Translations under genes and position numbers: made by a program
Shown: positions 46,816-55,899 of the stretch, piece by piece
Position numbering within the stretch: the first letter of the stretch is position 1
Layout of the letters: each line of letters begins with the position of its first letter
Assembly (NCBI RefSeq): GCF_001425685.1
Contig: NZ_LMCY01000003.1
Span: 437,149 to 501,148 of the forward strand
Reading direction: 5' to 3'
Source: Massilia sp. Root335
Lineage (GTDB): Bacteria; Pseudomonadota; Gammaproteobacteria; Burkholderiales; Burkholderiaceae_D
Length of the DNA stretch: 64,000 bases
Notes under the pieces: model-generated
What the model was told of the DNA's origin: nothing
Database searches by the model: none
Seen by the model: only the letters and a program-made list of their open reading frames with translations

Positions 46816-48584
46816 GCTTGCACCAACGCCTGCCCGGGCGCCTTGAGATAGCGGCTGACGATCGCCTCGGCCGCCATGTACGCCAACGCGCCCACGGTAT
46901 CGGTGGGGTTGTAGGTGGCGTTCTGCGGGAAGTTCGAGGCGCCGATGACGAACAGGTTCGGCACGTCCCAGCTTTGCAGGTAGCGGTTGACGACGCTGGT
47001 CCTGGGGTCGAGCCCCATCACGGTGCCGCCCGTGTTGTGCGTCGTCTGGTACTGGGTGACGGTGTACGGGCCCTTGCGCGGCGAGGCCACGACCTGCCGT
47101 CCGCCCATCGCGCGGCCGATCGCGGCGGCCTTGTCCGTGATAAAGGCCGACATGCGCAGGTCGTTGGCCGGAAAGTCGAACGTGATGCGCAGCAGCGGCT
47201 GGCCCCACGCATCCTTGTACGTGGGGTCGAGGTCGAGGTAGTTGCTGCGGCTCGACATCGAGGTGCCGTGCACGGTCAGCACGGCGGTGTGGTTGTAGTG
47301 GCGGACGACGGCTTCCTTCCACTTCGCGCCCCAGGCCGGCGTGCCGGGCGGGGTCGGGTGGAATTCGATCGGGCGCCCGTGCGACATGACCTCGCCCATG
47401 TAGGCGCCGCCGATGAATTTGTGGGGGCCGTGGTCGAAGTTGTCGCCGACGAAGTCCGCGATCACGGTGCCGCTCGCGCCCGAGCGCATGAACGGGTTGA
47501 TGTTGACGGATTCGTCGAAGAACACCTGCGCCGCGCCCATCGTCTGGTACGCATAATTGCGCCCCACGACGCCCTGCCCCGTCTTCGGATCGTAAGGCTG
47601 GCCGATGCCCGACAACAGCAGCATGCGCACGTTGTTGAGCGCGAACGAACAGAGGATGACGAGTTTGGCCGGCTGCTCGAATTCGCGCCCGGCCGCGTCG
47701 ACATAGGTGACGCCCGTCGCCGTCTTCTTGTCCTTGGCGAGGTTGATGCGCAATACCTGCGACTGCGTGCGCAGCGTGAAGTTCTTGTCCTTGAGGAGGA
47801 CCGGCAGCAGGATCGTCTGCGGCGACGATTTGGCATAGTGCTCGCAGCCGTAGCGCTCGCAGTAGCCGCAGAACATGCAGCTCTGCAGCGTCATGCCCTC
47901 GGGGTTCGTGTACGGCTGGCTGAGATTCGAGGACGGCTGCGGGAACGGATGGTAGCCGAGGCTCGCGGCCGCCTTGCGGAAGATGGCGGAGCCGTACGGT
48001 TCCTTCATGGGCGGCGTCGGATACGGGCGCGAGCGGGGATTCTCGAACGGGTTGCCGCCCGCGATCTTCTGGCCCTTGACGTTGCCGGCCAGGCCGCTCG
48101 TGCCCAGCAGGTATTCGAAGCGGTCGTAGTACGGCTCCATGTCGGCCGCCGTCACGCCCCAGTCCTGCACGTTCAGTTCGGCGTCGATGAAGCCCTTGCC
48201 GTAGCGCTGCTCGTTGTGGCTGCGCATCTTGAACTCGTCGTCCTGGAAGCGGTACGTCTGGCCGTTCCAGTGCACGGCCGCACCGCCCAGGCCGGTGCCG
48301 GGCAGGAAGCCTTCCCAGCGCCGGATCGGCAGCGCGACCTGGTTCACGTTGTTACGGAAGGTCATCGCTTCCTTCGTGTTGTCCTGCATGAGGGCCTTGC
48401 GCACCGAATAGCGCAGTTCGTCGTGCATGTGCGGGCCCTGGAAATCGGGCACCGTGGCTTGCGCGTTGCCGCGCTCCAGGCCGACGACCTTGAGGCCCGC
48501 CCTGGTCAGCTCGCGGCCGAGCATGGTGCCGACGAGGCCCACGCCGACCAGCACCGCATCCACTTCCTTGAGGCGGGTCGCCAT
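46812..48584 (-). CDS. GMC-family oxidoreductase, large flavoprotein subunit
   Basis: A 590-residue FAD enzyme. The Rossmann motif GVGLVG is at residues 14-19. The GMC C-terminal segment NTGGTVMGLDPRTSVVN and NLFVIGASNFPQNATYNPTDT near the end contain the usual His/Asn catalytic region. A Cys-rich stretch, CMFCGYCERYGCEHY, lies mid-protein and may bind a metal or iron-sulphur cluster as in related gluconate/fructose dehydrogenases. Substrate (gluconate, sorbitol or another polyol) is not determined. It forms one transcript with the cytochrome c and subunit 3 genes, with 1-4 bp overlaps. Confidence 0.92.
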   Translation of the reverse strand: MATRLKEVDAVLVGVGLVGTMLGRELTRAGLKVVGLERGNAQATVPDFQGPHMHDELRYSVRKALMQDNTKEAMTFRNNVNQVALPIRRWEGFLPGTGLGGAAVHWNGQTYRFQDDEFKMRSHNEQRYGKGFIDAELNVQDWGVTAADMEPYYDRFEYLLGTSGLAGNVKGQKIAGGNPFENPRSRPYPTPPMKEPYGSAIFRKAAASLGYHPFPQPSSNLSQPYTNPEGMTLQSCMFCGYCERYGCEHYAKSSPQTILLPVLLKDKNFTLRTQSQVLRINLAKDKKTATGVTYVDAAGREFEQPAKLVILCSFALNNVRMLLLSGIGQPYDPKTGQGVVGRNYAYQTMGAAQVFFDESVNINPFMRSGASGTVIADFVGDNFDHGPHKFIGGAYMGEVMSHGRPIEFHPTPPGTPAWGAKWKEAVVRHYNHTAVLTVHGTSMSSRSNYLDLDPTYKDAWGQPLLRITFDFPANDLRMSAFITDKAAAIGRAMGGRQVVASPRKGPYTVTQYQTTHNTGGTVMGLDPRTSVVNRYLQSWDVPNLFVIGASNFPQNATYNPTDTVGALAYMAAEAIVSRYLKAPGQALVQA

Positions 48585-49387
48585 CACTTGCCTCCTTTCT
48601 TGACGGGATTCGGACCGACGGCCTTCGGCTGGTCCGCCACGGGCTGGATGTGGATCATGCGCCGGTTGTCCTCGCCCATGCTCATCGGCGCCCGCGTGAA
48701 CAGGATGCCGTGCTGGTCGACGAGGTGGTAGAAGCTCGCGTACGCGCCGGGGAAGCCGATCATCTTCCACGCCGCCATGTCCTTGTTGCCGCCGTAGATC
48801 GGGTCGGAAAAGAAGCCTTCGATCGTCAGCGCCAGCAGCGATTCGAAGAAGGTGTGCGCTGGTACGCCGTTCAGGTCCTGGCTGCCGGTCTGCAAGCTTT
48901 CCAGGTAGGCGTCCTGGTCGGCGCCGGGCAGCTTGTCGAACGTCGTGTTGCGGCGTTTTTTCACGTCGCCGTCGATGGCGCGCAGGGCATTGCGGAACAG
49001 CTCGGCCGGCGTGAACGGCAGCTGGTAGCCCTGGCCCGGCACGCCCGCCTGCCACGGGCCGCTGCGGTACAGGCGCTCGCCGGCGCCCCACGCGCCGCCC
49101 AGCTGGCGGTCGATGTAGTTCGGCACGCCGGCCTCGAGCGCGCCGGGACCGTTGGCGTCGAGCGGGATCAGGCGCGCCACGGCCGCTTCGACGAAGCGCG
49201 CCTCGTCGGGGCGGAAGAACAGATAGGCCGTGTGCGCGGCCGCGCCGGTGGTGGTCGTGGTGGTAGCGGGGGCGGCGCCGTGGCCGTGTTGCGCCGCGTC
49301 GGGCGCGAGGGCATGGGCCTTCGCCGTGAGCGCGGCGGCCGTGGCGCCCGCGGCCTTGAAGAAGGTGCGTCGGGTAAGTTTCTCCAT
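48584..49387 (-). CDS. Gluconate 2-dehydrogenase subunit 3-type protein (Tat-exported)
   Basis: A 267-residue small subunit of a periplasmic flavoprotein dehydrogenase. The N-terminus MEKLTRRTFFKAAGATAA is a twin-arginine signal (RRTFFK) that carries the folded complex across the membrane. A His/Ala/Thr-rich linker follows, then the family domain with YLFFRPDEARFVEAAVARL, PNYIDRQLGGAWGAGE and WKMIGFPGAYASFY. It starts the operon, and its stop touches the GMC start. The gene upstream, a DUF4124 protein, is divergent. Confidence 0.9.
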   Translation of the reverse strand: MEKLTRRTFFKAAGATAAALTAKAHALAPDAAQHGHGAAPATTTTTTGAAAHTAYLFFRPDEARFVEAAVARLIPLDANGPGALEAGVPNYIDRQLGGAWGAGERLYRSGPWQAGVPGQGYQLPFTPAELFRNALRAIDGDVKKRRNTTFDKLPGADQDAYLESLQTGSQDLNGVPAHTFFESLLALTIEGFFSDPIYGGNKDMAAWKMIGFPGAYASFYHLVDQHGILFTRAPMSMGEDNRRMIHIQPVADQPKAVGPNPVKKGGK

Positions 49388-49563
49388 CGTCGGTCCTTTC
49401 CGGATTATTCGAACGTGCGAGACAGAATGGCCCAACGCTTGGAACCGCACACTGGCCAAAGGTTCGGCCGGGCCCGTCGATGTTTGCTGCGGACAGGGTG
49501 AGGCAACGAACAGATGGAACCAGTCGCGACGGGCACCATTCGAGCCTAGCACAGGAGAACATC

Positions 49564-49905
49564 ATGAAGCGCCCAGTTAGACTGCTGAGCATCGTTGCCG
49601 CCGCGGTACTGGCGGCACCGGCACTGGCCGGCGAGATCGTCAAATGCGTGGACAGCAATGGCCACATCACCCTGACCGACCAGCCCTGCGCCTCCGGCTC
49701 GGCCACCGTGCCGGTGTCGCGCGACACCGGGGCGGCGCCGCCCCAGCGCCACGTGCTGCCCGCGGCGGACCTGCCCCACGCGGCCTGGAAACGCCCGAAC
49801 CTCGCGGCGCCCGTGCGGCTCGCGCGCGACGTCGCCACGCTGAAGGAAGCGCGGCGGATGCTGATGCTGCAGGATGCGCGGCCGCGCCTGGCGGGGCTGA
49901 ATTAA
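49564..49905 (+). CDS. DUF4124-domain exported protein
   Basis: A 113-residue protein with a signal peptide (SIVAAAVLAAPALA) and a short DUF4124 domain, EIVKCVDSNGHITLTDQPC, whose two Cys are conserved for a disulfide. The remaining half is Arg/Ala-rich with no motif. The function of DUF4124 proteins is unknown; they occur in periplasm-facing proteins of proteobacteria. The ATG at 49564 follows ACAGGAGAAC. It is divergent from the dehydrogenase operon. Confidence 0.8.
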   Translation: MKRPVRLLSIVAAAVLAAPALAGEIVKCVDSNGHITLTDQPCASGSATVPVSRDTGAAPPQRHVLPAADLPHAAWKRPNLAAPVRLARDVATLKEARRMLMLQDARPRLAGLN

Positions 49906-49968
49906 GCGTACGTTCGCATCACGCAAACGGCTGGCAGGCACGAAGCGCCCACCTACGGACCGAATCAG

Positions 49969-50046
49969 GTAGGGTGGGCTCCCCGAGCCCACGCGTAACG
50001 TATGCGGTTTGCAAACGTCCGCGTCGGCACACGGTGCCCACCCTAC
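49969..50046. repeat. GTAGGGTGGGC palindrome pair overlapping the EAL gene stop
   Basis: GTAGGGTGGGCTCCCCGAGC begins at 49969, and its inverted counterpart GTGCCCACCCTAC ends at 50046. The minus-strand stop codon TAG of the EAL gene (50043-50045) lies inside the second element, so the element supplies the stop. Confidence 0.7.
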
Positions 50047-53003
50047 AGCAGATGGTCGTCGAGCGACGCGAAGCCCAGCAGCTCCGGCTCGTTGGCGGAC
50101 GAACCCAGCGTGCGCACCAACTGCAGCACGTCGTCGCCCTGGATGAAGCTGGCCGACGAGCTCGCGGCCAGCAGTTTTTCGGGCGGCTGCGAACGCGCCA
50201 CGGCATAGCCCTGCACGTAGTCGACGCCGATCTCGGCCAGGGTGCGGATCGTGGCCGCGTCCTCGGCCCATTCGGCGATCGTGCGCATGCCCAGGTTGGC
50301 GGCCAGGTTGACGATCGCTTCCACGATCGCCACGTTGGCCGGGTGGGCGTTGATGTTGACGATGAAGTTGCCGTCGATCTTGAGCACGTCGGCCGGCAAT
50401 TCCTTGAGATACGAGAACGACGTGTAGCCGGCGCCGAAGTCGTCCAGCGCCACCTTCACGCCGAACGCGCGCACCTGGTCGATGAAGCGGCGCGTGTTGT
50501 CGAGGTCGTGCAGCGCCACGCTTTCCGTGATCTCCATGCACAGCCGGCTCGCCACGTGTGTGTAGCGCGACAGGATTTCCAGCGTGTCCTGCACGAAGCG
50601 CTCGTCGTTCAGCGACGCGCCGGACAGGTTCATGCACACGAAGCGCGTGTTGACCAGCGATTCCAGGTGGTTCTCGATCCACGACAGGGTTGTCGACAGC
50701 ACCCAGCGGTCAATCACGCCCGCGCGGCCGCTCTTCTCGGCGGCGGCGATCAGCGGACCGGCCGGGGACACGCGGCCATCCGCCTCGCGCATGCGCAGCA
50801 GCACCTCGAAGTTCAGCGATTCGTACGGCGCGGTGAGCGACATGATCGGCTGCATCTCGAGGAACATGCCCTCGGTGGCGTCCGGACCGGACAGGCGCGC
50901 AACCAGGTTCAGTTCGTTGGCGCGCTCCTGGAACGCGTTCGATCCGCGCTCGTAGACGACGAGGCCGTCGCTGTGGCCGCCCTTCGCTTCGCGGCAGGCA
51001 CGGTCCGCGGTCGATACGGCGTCCTTCATCGGCATGCCCGGCGACACCTCGATCAGGCCGACCGAACCGCGCACGTGGAACGCCTTGTCGCCCACGCGGT
51101 ACGGCGTGCCGCCGATGCGGTCGACGATGCCGCGGCAGATCAGCGACGCCAGCGGGACGGCGGTGTCGGGCATCACGATCACGAATTCGTCGCCGCCCAC
51201 GCGGCCGATCTTCTGGCCGCCGGCCAGCGTCAGCTCCATGCGTTCGCACACCTGCTTCAGGACTTCGTCGCCGGCCGCGTGGCCGAACAGGTCGTTGATC
51301 AGCTTGAAGCGGTCGAGGTCGATGTAGGCCAGCGCCAGCGGCTTGCCCGCGTTCAGCAGTTGGGACGCGCCCTCGAACACCTTTTCGATGCCGCGCCGGT
51401 TGAAGACCTTCGTCAGCGGGTCGTTGTTGGCCATGAAGCGCAGCTGTTCCGTGGCGCGGTATTGCTCGGTCACGTCCTGCAGCACGGCCTCCACGCGGCC
51501 GCGCGCGAGCGTGGCGTTGACCATGAAGCGCTGGGCGCCGTCGCGGCTGACGATCTGCATCTCGGCCTCGCTGCGCACGTGCACCTGTTCCAGCAGTTCC
51601 GTCCACATGCTGTCGGCGAAGAACTGCTTCCATGCCGTGCGGCCCGGGGCGATCTCGGTAATGCCCAGCATCTTGCGCATGGCCGGGTTGGCGCTCACGA
51701 TCGTGCCGTACATGTCGAGCGTGAACAGGCCGACGGGCATCGCCTCGTAGGCATGCTCCAGCTTGTCCTGGGCTTCCCTGCGCTTCTGCGTTTCCATGCG
51801 CATCTGCTCGGCGACGGCCAGCGCGGCGAGCAGGCTCGACGCGAGGGCCGCCGTGACGCTGTTGATCACGTTCAGCACCTGGTGCATGCCGAGCGCCGCC
51901 GACACGACCTCCGCCAGCGACGCCACATAGGTCAGCGCGAACGAGGCCGCGAACCAGCCCGCCACGCGGTTGCGCGAACGCAGGATGATCGTGAGGAGGC
52001 CCAGCGTCATCAGCGAGAACCCGAAGGCCATGATCACCCACAGCATCGGCAGGAACGTGCCGTACGGCAGGGTTACGGCGCCGATGAGCAGCGGGATGCA
52101 GGCCCATTGCGTGATGCGCAGCGGGATCGCCCAGCGCGTCTTGACGAGTTCTTCGCGGAACAGCGCCTGGTACAGCGTGAGCGTGGACACGCCGTACAGC
52201 GCGATGGTCAGCGAGCGGCCCAGCAGCATCCATTGCGGCGGCACGGTCATGCCCAGCCACTGGATGTCCCAGCCGGCCGACAGTCCGGCGATGCGCAGGT
52301 TCAGGATCAGCCAACCGGAAAACAACACATACAGCGGCTGGCGGTTGATGAGGGCCGTGATCAGGACGAACAGCGCCAGCACGATCATGCCGCCGTCGAG
52401 CAGGCCCGACTTGCGGTGGAACGCCTCGACGGACTGGTCGAACTGGGTTTCCAGCCATTGCACGACGTTCACGCGCGCGGGACCGGCGAAGCGGCCGCGG
52501 CACAGGATCTCGCGCGGCAGCTCGGCCAGTTGCAGGGCGAAGCCGGCCTTGGCCGTGTGCAGCGACGGCGTGCCCACGTCGCGCGTGGCCGCGCCCAGCG
52601 GCTGCAGCGTGGTGGCATCCCAGCAACTGACGTCGACCGCGTGGCGCGACGGGAACTCGATGATGTCCCCGGAGATGCTGCCGGGCGTGCGCGGGCGCGT
52701 GCTGAAACGGAACCACACGGGCGCCTCGGACAAATGCGTGTCGAAGTACGAGACCGGGATGGCGTCGCGCAGGCGCGCGTTGGCCGCGGCCAGGGTCAGC
52801 GGCGCCGTTTCGCGCACGACGCGGATGTCGCGCGCATCGCCGTTGCCGGACATGTACTGGCTGTCCCAGCACAGCAGCGCCAGGATGGAGACGACGCCGA
52901 TCGCGATCGGGATCAGGTAATAAGCGAACGTCCGGAACGTGAGGTCCAGCGCGAACTGCGCGAGGCCCGGGAGTTTCCAGCGGCCGGATGATGTGAATTG
53001 CAT
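50043..53003 (-). CDS. Membrane sensor with PAS, GGDEF and EAL domains
   Basis: A 986-residue cyclic-di-GMP enzyme. An N-terminal helix and an extracytoplasmic 7TMR-DISM-type region (about 20-200) precede seven hydrophobic helices (about 200-410). PAS (about 425-550), GGDEF (about 560-720) and EAL (about 725-970) follow. GGDEF is intact (GRVGGDEFVIVM, residues 601-612). The EAL core is EVL (733-735) rather than EAL, with later ligand segments NLSGAS, MEITES, LDDFGAGYTS and KIDGNF kept, so phosphodiesterase activity is possible. The start at 53003 gives MQFTSSGRWK; an upstream ATG at 53063 adds a short charged lead. Confidence 0.92.
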   Translation of the reverse strand: MQFTSSGRWKLPGLAQFALDLTFRTFAYYLIPIAIGVVSILALLCWDSQYMSGNGDARDIRVVRETAPLTLAAANARLRDAIPVSYFDTHLSEAPVWFRFSTRPRTPGSISGDIIEFPSRHAVDVSCWDATTLQPLGAATRDVGTPSLHTAKAGFALQLAELPREILCRGRFAGPARVNVVQWLETQFDQSVEAFHRKSGLLDGGMIVLALFVLITALINRQPLYVLFSGWLILNLRIAGLSAGWDIQWLGMTVPPQWMLLGRSLTIALYGVSTLTLYQALFREELVKTRWAIPLRITQWACIPLLIGAVTLPYGTFLPMLWVIMAFGFSLMTLGLLTIILRSRNRVAGWFAASFALTYVASLAEVVSAALGMHQVLNVINSVTAALASSLLAALAVAEQMRMETQKRREAQDKLEHAYEAMPVGLFTLDMYGTIVSANPAMRKMLGITEIAPGRTAWKQFFADSMWTELLEQVHVRSEAEMQIVSRDGAQRFMVNATLARGRVEAVLQDVTEQYRATEQLRFMANNDPLTKVFNRRGIEKVFEGASQLLNAGKPLALAYIDLDRFKLINDLFGHAAGDEVLKQVCERMELTLAGGQKIGRVGGDEFVIVMPDTAVPLASLICRGIVDRIGGTPYRVGDKAFHVRGSVGLIEVSPGMPMKDAVSTADRACREAKGGHSDGLVVYERGSNAFQERANELNLVARLSGPDATEGMFLEMQPIMSLTAPYESLNFEVLLRMREADGRVSPAGPLIAAAEKSGRAGVIDRWVLSTTLSWIENHLESLVNTRFVCMNLSGASLNDERFVQDTLEILSRYTHVASRLCMEITESVALHDLDNTRRFIDQVRAFGVKVALDDFGAGYTSFSYLKELPADVLKIDGNFIVNINAHPANVAIVEAIVNLAANLGMRTIAEWAEDAATIRTLAEIGVDYVQGYAVARSQPPEKLLAASSSASFIQGDDVLQLVRTLGSSANEPELLGFASLDDHLL

Positions 53004-53103
53004 GAGTATCTGCGAAGCTGGTATCGCGGCCCGGCGGCGCGGGCGGCCGTTATCGTCTCGCAAGGATACAGCTTTACAGTAATGCCGTCATGCAATTATT
53101 GAA

Positions 53104-53874
53104 TCAAGCAACCAGTTCGTACATTTCCGATGCATGCTGCGCAACATTTGCCCCCTTCGCACTCGGCTGTGGCGGCCGCACGCCCGTCCGGCCGCCGACG
53201 TCGATGTCCGGGTGGTGGATGTGACAAAAGAAGTTCAGCAGCGGGTGTTGCGCAGCCGTCCAGCGCGCTTCGATCGTCGTGATGTCGAAGGCCATCACGC
53301 GGTGCGGGATATTGCCCACGTGGCGCAGCGGCACGAAACCCAGATCCGGGAACACGTCGACGAAGGTCAGTTGTTCGTACTGGCGGTCGACCGGCGCGCG
53401 GCCGGTCGCCAGGGCCCAGTCGATGTCGTTTTCCTGGCAATACATCACGCCGGCCTTGAGCAGCGCCGTCTTGACCATGCGGCCGATCCGGCCATTGTCC
53501 ACGCCCAGGCGGCTCATCTCCGCCAGCGGCTGGCCGCGCAGCCAGTCCGGCAGCGCGACGGATTCCTCGACGTGCAGCGGTTCGTGCAGATTCGTCTGCA
53601 TCCGGGCGGTCCCCAGGGGGGCGCCGTCCAGCTTGGATTCGGCCAGGAAAACGATTGCGTCGTCGCCGTAATCGCAGGCCTCGGGCCGGACGAGCTGGCG
53701 CGCGAAGTCCGGGACGTGGCGCGCATAGGCCGCATGGCGCACGCGGACGGCCTTCCACAGATCGGCCTCGTTGCTCACGCGCCGGATCGTGAAGGGCAGG
53801 CGTTCGGTCGGCTTGCCCGGAACCCCATAGGGGACGTGGGTGGGGCGCAGGACGCCGGGGTAGCGCATTTCCAT
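53104..53874 (-). CDS. FeeM-type N-acyl amino acid synthase
   Basis: A 256-residue GNAT-fold acyltransferase of the FeeM/long-chain N-acyl amino acid synthase type, related to autoinducer synthases. Family segments are FTIRRVSNEADLWKAVRVRHAAYARHVP-like sequence, then FLAESKLDGAPLGTARMQTN, LAEMSRLGVDNG, and RAPVDRQYEQLTFVDVF with LGFVPLRHVGNIPHRVM. It would join an acyl chain (from acyl-ACP) to an amino acid. ATG complementary to 53872-53874 has a strong AGGAG site and a good sigma-70 promoter upstream. No ACP or transport gene is adjacent; the EAL gene follows after 100 bp. Confidence 0.82.
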   Translation of the reverse strand: MEMRYPGVLRPTHVPYGVPGKPTERLPFTIRRVSNEADLWKAVRVRHAAYARHVPDFARQLVRPEACDYGDDAIVFLAESKLDGAPLGTARMQTNLHEPLHVEESVALPDWLRGQPLAEMSRLGVDNGRIGRMVKTALLKAGVMYCQENDIDWALATGRAPVDRQYEQLTFVDVFPDLGFVPLRHVGNIPHRVMAFDITTIEARWTAAQHPLLNFFCHIHHPDIDVGGRTGVRPPQPSAKGANVAQHASEMYELVA

Positions 53875-53899
53875 GTTGACTCCTGAGTTGATGTTCAGA

Positions 53900-53928
53900 A
53901 ATGTAAATTCCGTATTGAACTTTATCAA
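53900..53928 (-). promoter_or_regulatory. Sigma-70 promoter of the FeeM-type gene
   Basis: TTGATA (complement of 53923-53928), a 17-base spacer and TACATT (complement of 53900-53905) match the -35/-10 consensus. The start site would be near 53893, about 20 bp before the ATG. Confidence 0.7.
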
Positions 53929-53953
53929 CGTTGCAGGGGTGTACTAATTGTCG

Positions 53954-53969
53954 AAAAGGCGTGCCTTTT
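53954..53969 (-). terminator. Hairpin terminator after phzF
   Basis: AAAAGGC (53954-53960) and GCCTTTT (53963-53969) form a stem with a two-base loop, ending in T-run on the minus strand, 31 bp after the PhzF stop. It separates PhzF from the FeeM promoter. Confidence 0.6.
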
Positions 53970-53999
53970 GCCCCTAATTCAATTTTCATTAAAACATCA

Positions 54000-54863
54000 T
54001 CATAAACCTTTATCTTCTGACAACGTTCGCGCGGTGCCGCTGACGCGGATCGAACCGCCCGCTTCCGCGCCGATGTCGGCGTGCAACAGCGAGCGCATGC
54101 CCATGTCCTCGCCCTGCACGACGTCGATGGCGCCGCCGTGCGGCCAGCCGAGGTCGCGCAGGTAGCCGGCCAGTGCCGCCGTGCCCACCCCCGTGGCCGG
54201 GTCTTCGTAGACGCCGCCGCTGGCGAACGGATTGCGGGTGTGGAACTTGCGCGCATATTCGGCCCAGGCCAGCACGATCGTCGTCAGGCCGTGCCGTTGC
54301 ATCAGCGCGCGGCCCGCTTCCAGGTCGTAGCGCATCGCGCCCAGCAGGTCGCGGCTGGCCAGCGCCAGCACGAGGTGGTTCGCGCCTGCATGCGCGAGGG
54401 CGGGCGGGATGCGCGGATCGAGGTCGGCATCGTGGTAACCGAACAACGCCAGCGCGTCCGCCACGAGGTCGGTCGCGGCCGGCCGGCTCCAGGTGGGCGG
54501 CGACTGCAGCGCGGCGGCCACGCGCGCACCGTCGCGCCGGCCTTCGACCGTGATGGCGGCCCCGTTCAGGGACAGCGCGAACACGCCGTCGCCCTCCCGC
54601 TGCGCCAGCGCCGCGCCCAGCGCGATCGTCGCGTGGCCGCAGAACGGCACTTCGGACGCCGGCGAAAAATAGCGCACGCGCCAGCCCTCCCCCTGCCTTG
54701 CCGCGAACGCCGTTTCCGAATAGCCGACGGCGTGGGCCAGGCGCTGCATGGCGTCCGCCGGCGGCAGCGCGGCACCGATCCAGACGCCGGCCGGATTGCC
54801 GCCGGCGTCGCCGTCCGAGAACGCGGCGATGCGCAAAATATCGTTTGTCGTTGCAGTCGTCAT
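54000..54863 (-). CDS. PhzF-family isomerase-like protein
   Basis: A 287-residue protein of the PhzF (diaminopimelate epimerase-like) superfamily. The N-terminus has GGNPAGVWIG and the catalytic Glu in GYSETAFAAR. VPFCGHATIALG and DPATGVGTAALAGYL are the signature loops of the two half-barrels. PhzF isomerises a dihydroxyanthranilate precursor, but most homologues have no known substrate. Nothing else in the window suggests phenazine synthesis. It is on the same strand as, and 31 bp after, the LysR gene. Confidence 0.92.
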   Translation of the reverse strand: MTTATTNDILRIAAFSDGDAGGNPAGVWIGAALPPADAMQRLAHAVGYSETAFAARQGEGWRVRYFSPASEVPFCGHATIALGAALAQREGDGVFALSLNGAAITVEGRRDGARVAAALQSPPTWSRPAATDLVADALALFGYHDADLDPRIPPALAHAGANHLVLALASRDLLGAMRYDLEAGRALMQRHGLTTIVLAWAEYARKFHTRNPFASGGVYEDPATGVGTAALAGYLRDLGWPHGGAIDVVQGEDMGMRSLLHADIGAEAGGSIRVSGTARTLSEDKGL

Positions 54864-54894
54864 TGGTGTCCCGTGCGAAGTAGGTGGAGAAACG

Positions 54895-55791
54895 TCAGGG
54901 TTGCAATACGCCGGCCAGGCGGGCGGCGAGAAAGTCGACCAGCGCCTGCACGCGCGGCGCCAGCGCGCCCTGCTTGTAGAACACGGCCCACACGGGCTGG
55001 GTCCAGGGCAGCGCGGCGTCTTCCAGCAGCGGCACGAGGCGGCCCGCGGCCACGTCGGCGCGCGTGAGGAAGTCCGACAGGCTGACGATGCCGGCGCCCG
55101 CGAGCGCGAGATGCCGGATCGTCTCGCCGCTCGTCGCCGTCACGTGCGGCGCGCCGCGCCAGCCGTCCTCGCCGCCCGCGCGCAGCGGCCACGTGTTCAA
55201 CGACGCCGGCGCGACGAAGCCGACCAGCCGGTGCCGCGCCAGGTCCCCGACCTGCGCCGGCGTGCCGTGGCGTTCGAGGTAGCCCGGCGCGGCCAGCACG
55301 CGGATGCGGCTCGACCCGAGACGGCGCGCGTTCAGCGTGGAGTCGGGCAGCTGGCCGATGCGGATCGCGACGTCGGCCTTTTCCTCGATCAGGTCGACGA
55401 CGGTTTCGCCGCTGGTGAGCTCCAGCTGCACTTGCGGATAGGCGTCGAGGAAGTCCGGCAGCAGCGGCGCGATCAGGTGGTCCAGCGCGGGCGTGGCGGC
55501 ATTGACGCGCACCAGGCCCGCGGGCAGTGCGCGCGCGAGGGCGGCCTGGCGCTCGGTCTCTTCCAGTTCGGCGAGGATGCGGCGCGCGCGGCCCAGCAGC
55601 CAGGCGCCTTCTTCGGTGAGATCGAGGCGGCGCGTCGTGCGGTGGATGAGGGTCATGCCGAGCTGCTGCTCCAGGCGCGCGATGGTACGCGACACGCCGG
55701 ACGGCGTCTGCCCGAGCTGCTGCGCGGCGCCCGAAAACGAGCCGGTGTCGATCACGGCCACGAACGCGATCAACGCTCCCACGTCCAGCAT
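54895..55791 (-). CDS. LysR-family transcriptional regulator
   Basis: A 298-residue LysR regulator. The HTH (about 1-60) reads MLDVGALIAFVAVIDTGSFSG-like sequence, QQLGQTPSGVSRTIARLEQQL. The C-terminal effector domain (about 90-295) is standard, with VRVNAATPALDHLIAPLLPDF. Such proteins often activate a divergent gene; the divergent MFS transporter starts 109 bp away and is the likely target, with the aldo/keto reductase. PhzF is co-directional. The ligand is unknown. Confidence 0.92.
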   Translation of the reverse strand: MLDVGALIAFVAVIDTGSFSGAAQQLGQTPSGVSRTIARLEQQLGMTLIHRTTRRLDLTEEGAWLLGRARRILAELEETERQAALARALPAGLVRVNAATPALDHLIAPLLPDFLDAYPQVQLELTSGETVVDLIEEKADVAIRIGQLPDSTLNARRLGSSRIRVLAAPGYLERHGTPAQVGDLARHRLVGFVAPASLNTWPLRAGGEDGWRGAPHVTATSGETIRHLALAGAGIVSLSDFLTRADVAAGRLVPLLEDAALPWTQPVWAVFYKQGALAPRVQALVDFLAARLAGVLQP

Positions 55792-55899
55792 TTTTGCTCC
55801 CAGGTCAAAAGTCTATTGTACGGCGGCGGGTTTTTCTTTGCGGGCCAGGCGTCCAGAATGCGCCATCGATCAACCAAGACGGTCTTCAAGGAGCAGAAC

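Noticed and set aside
46647..48731. Plus-strand 694-codon open frame opposite the GMC gene
   Set aside because: Antisense shadow; no domain and no ribosome-binding site.
49644..52991. Plus-strand open frame of 1115 codons
   Set aside because: It lies antisense to the GGDEF-EAL gene, has the His/Arg/Val-rich composition of a GC-rich shadow frame and no recognisable domain.
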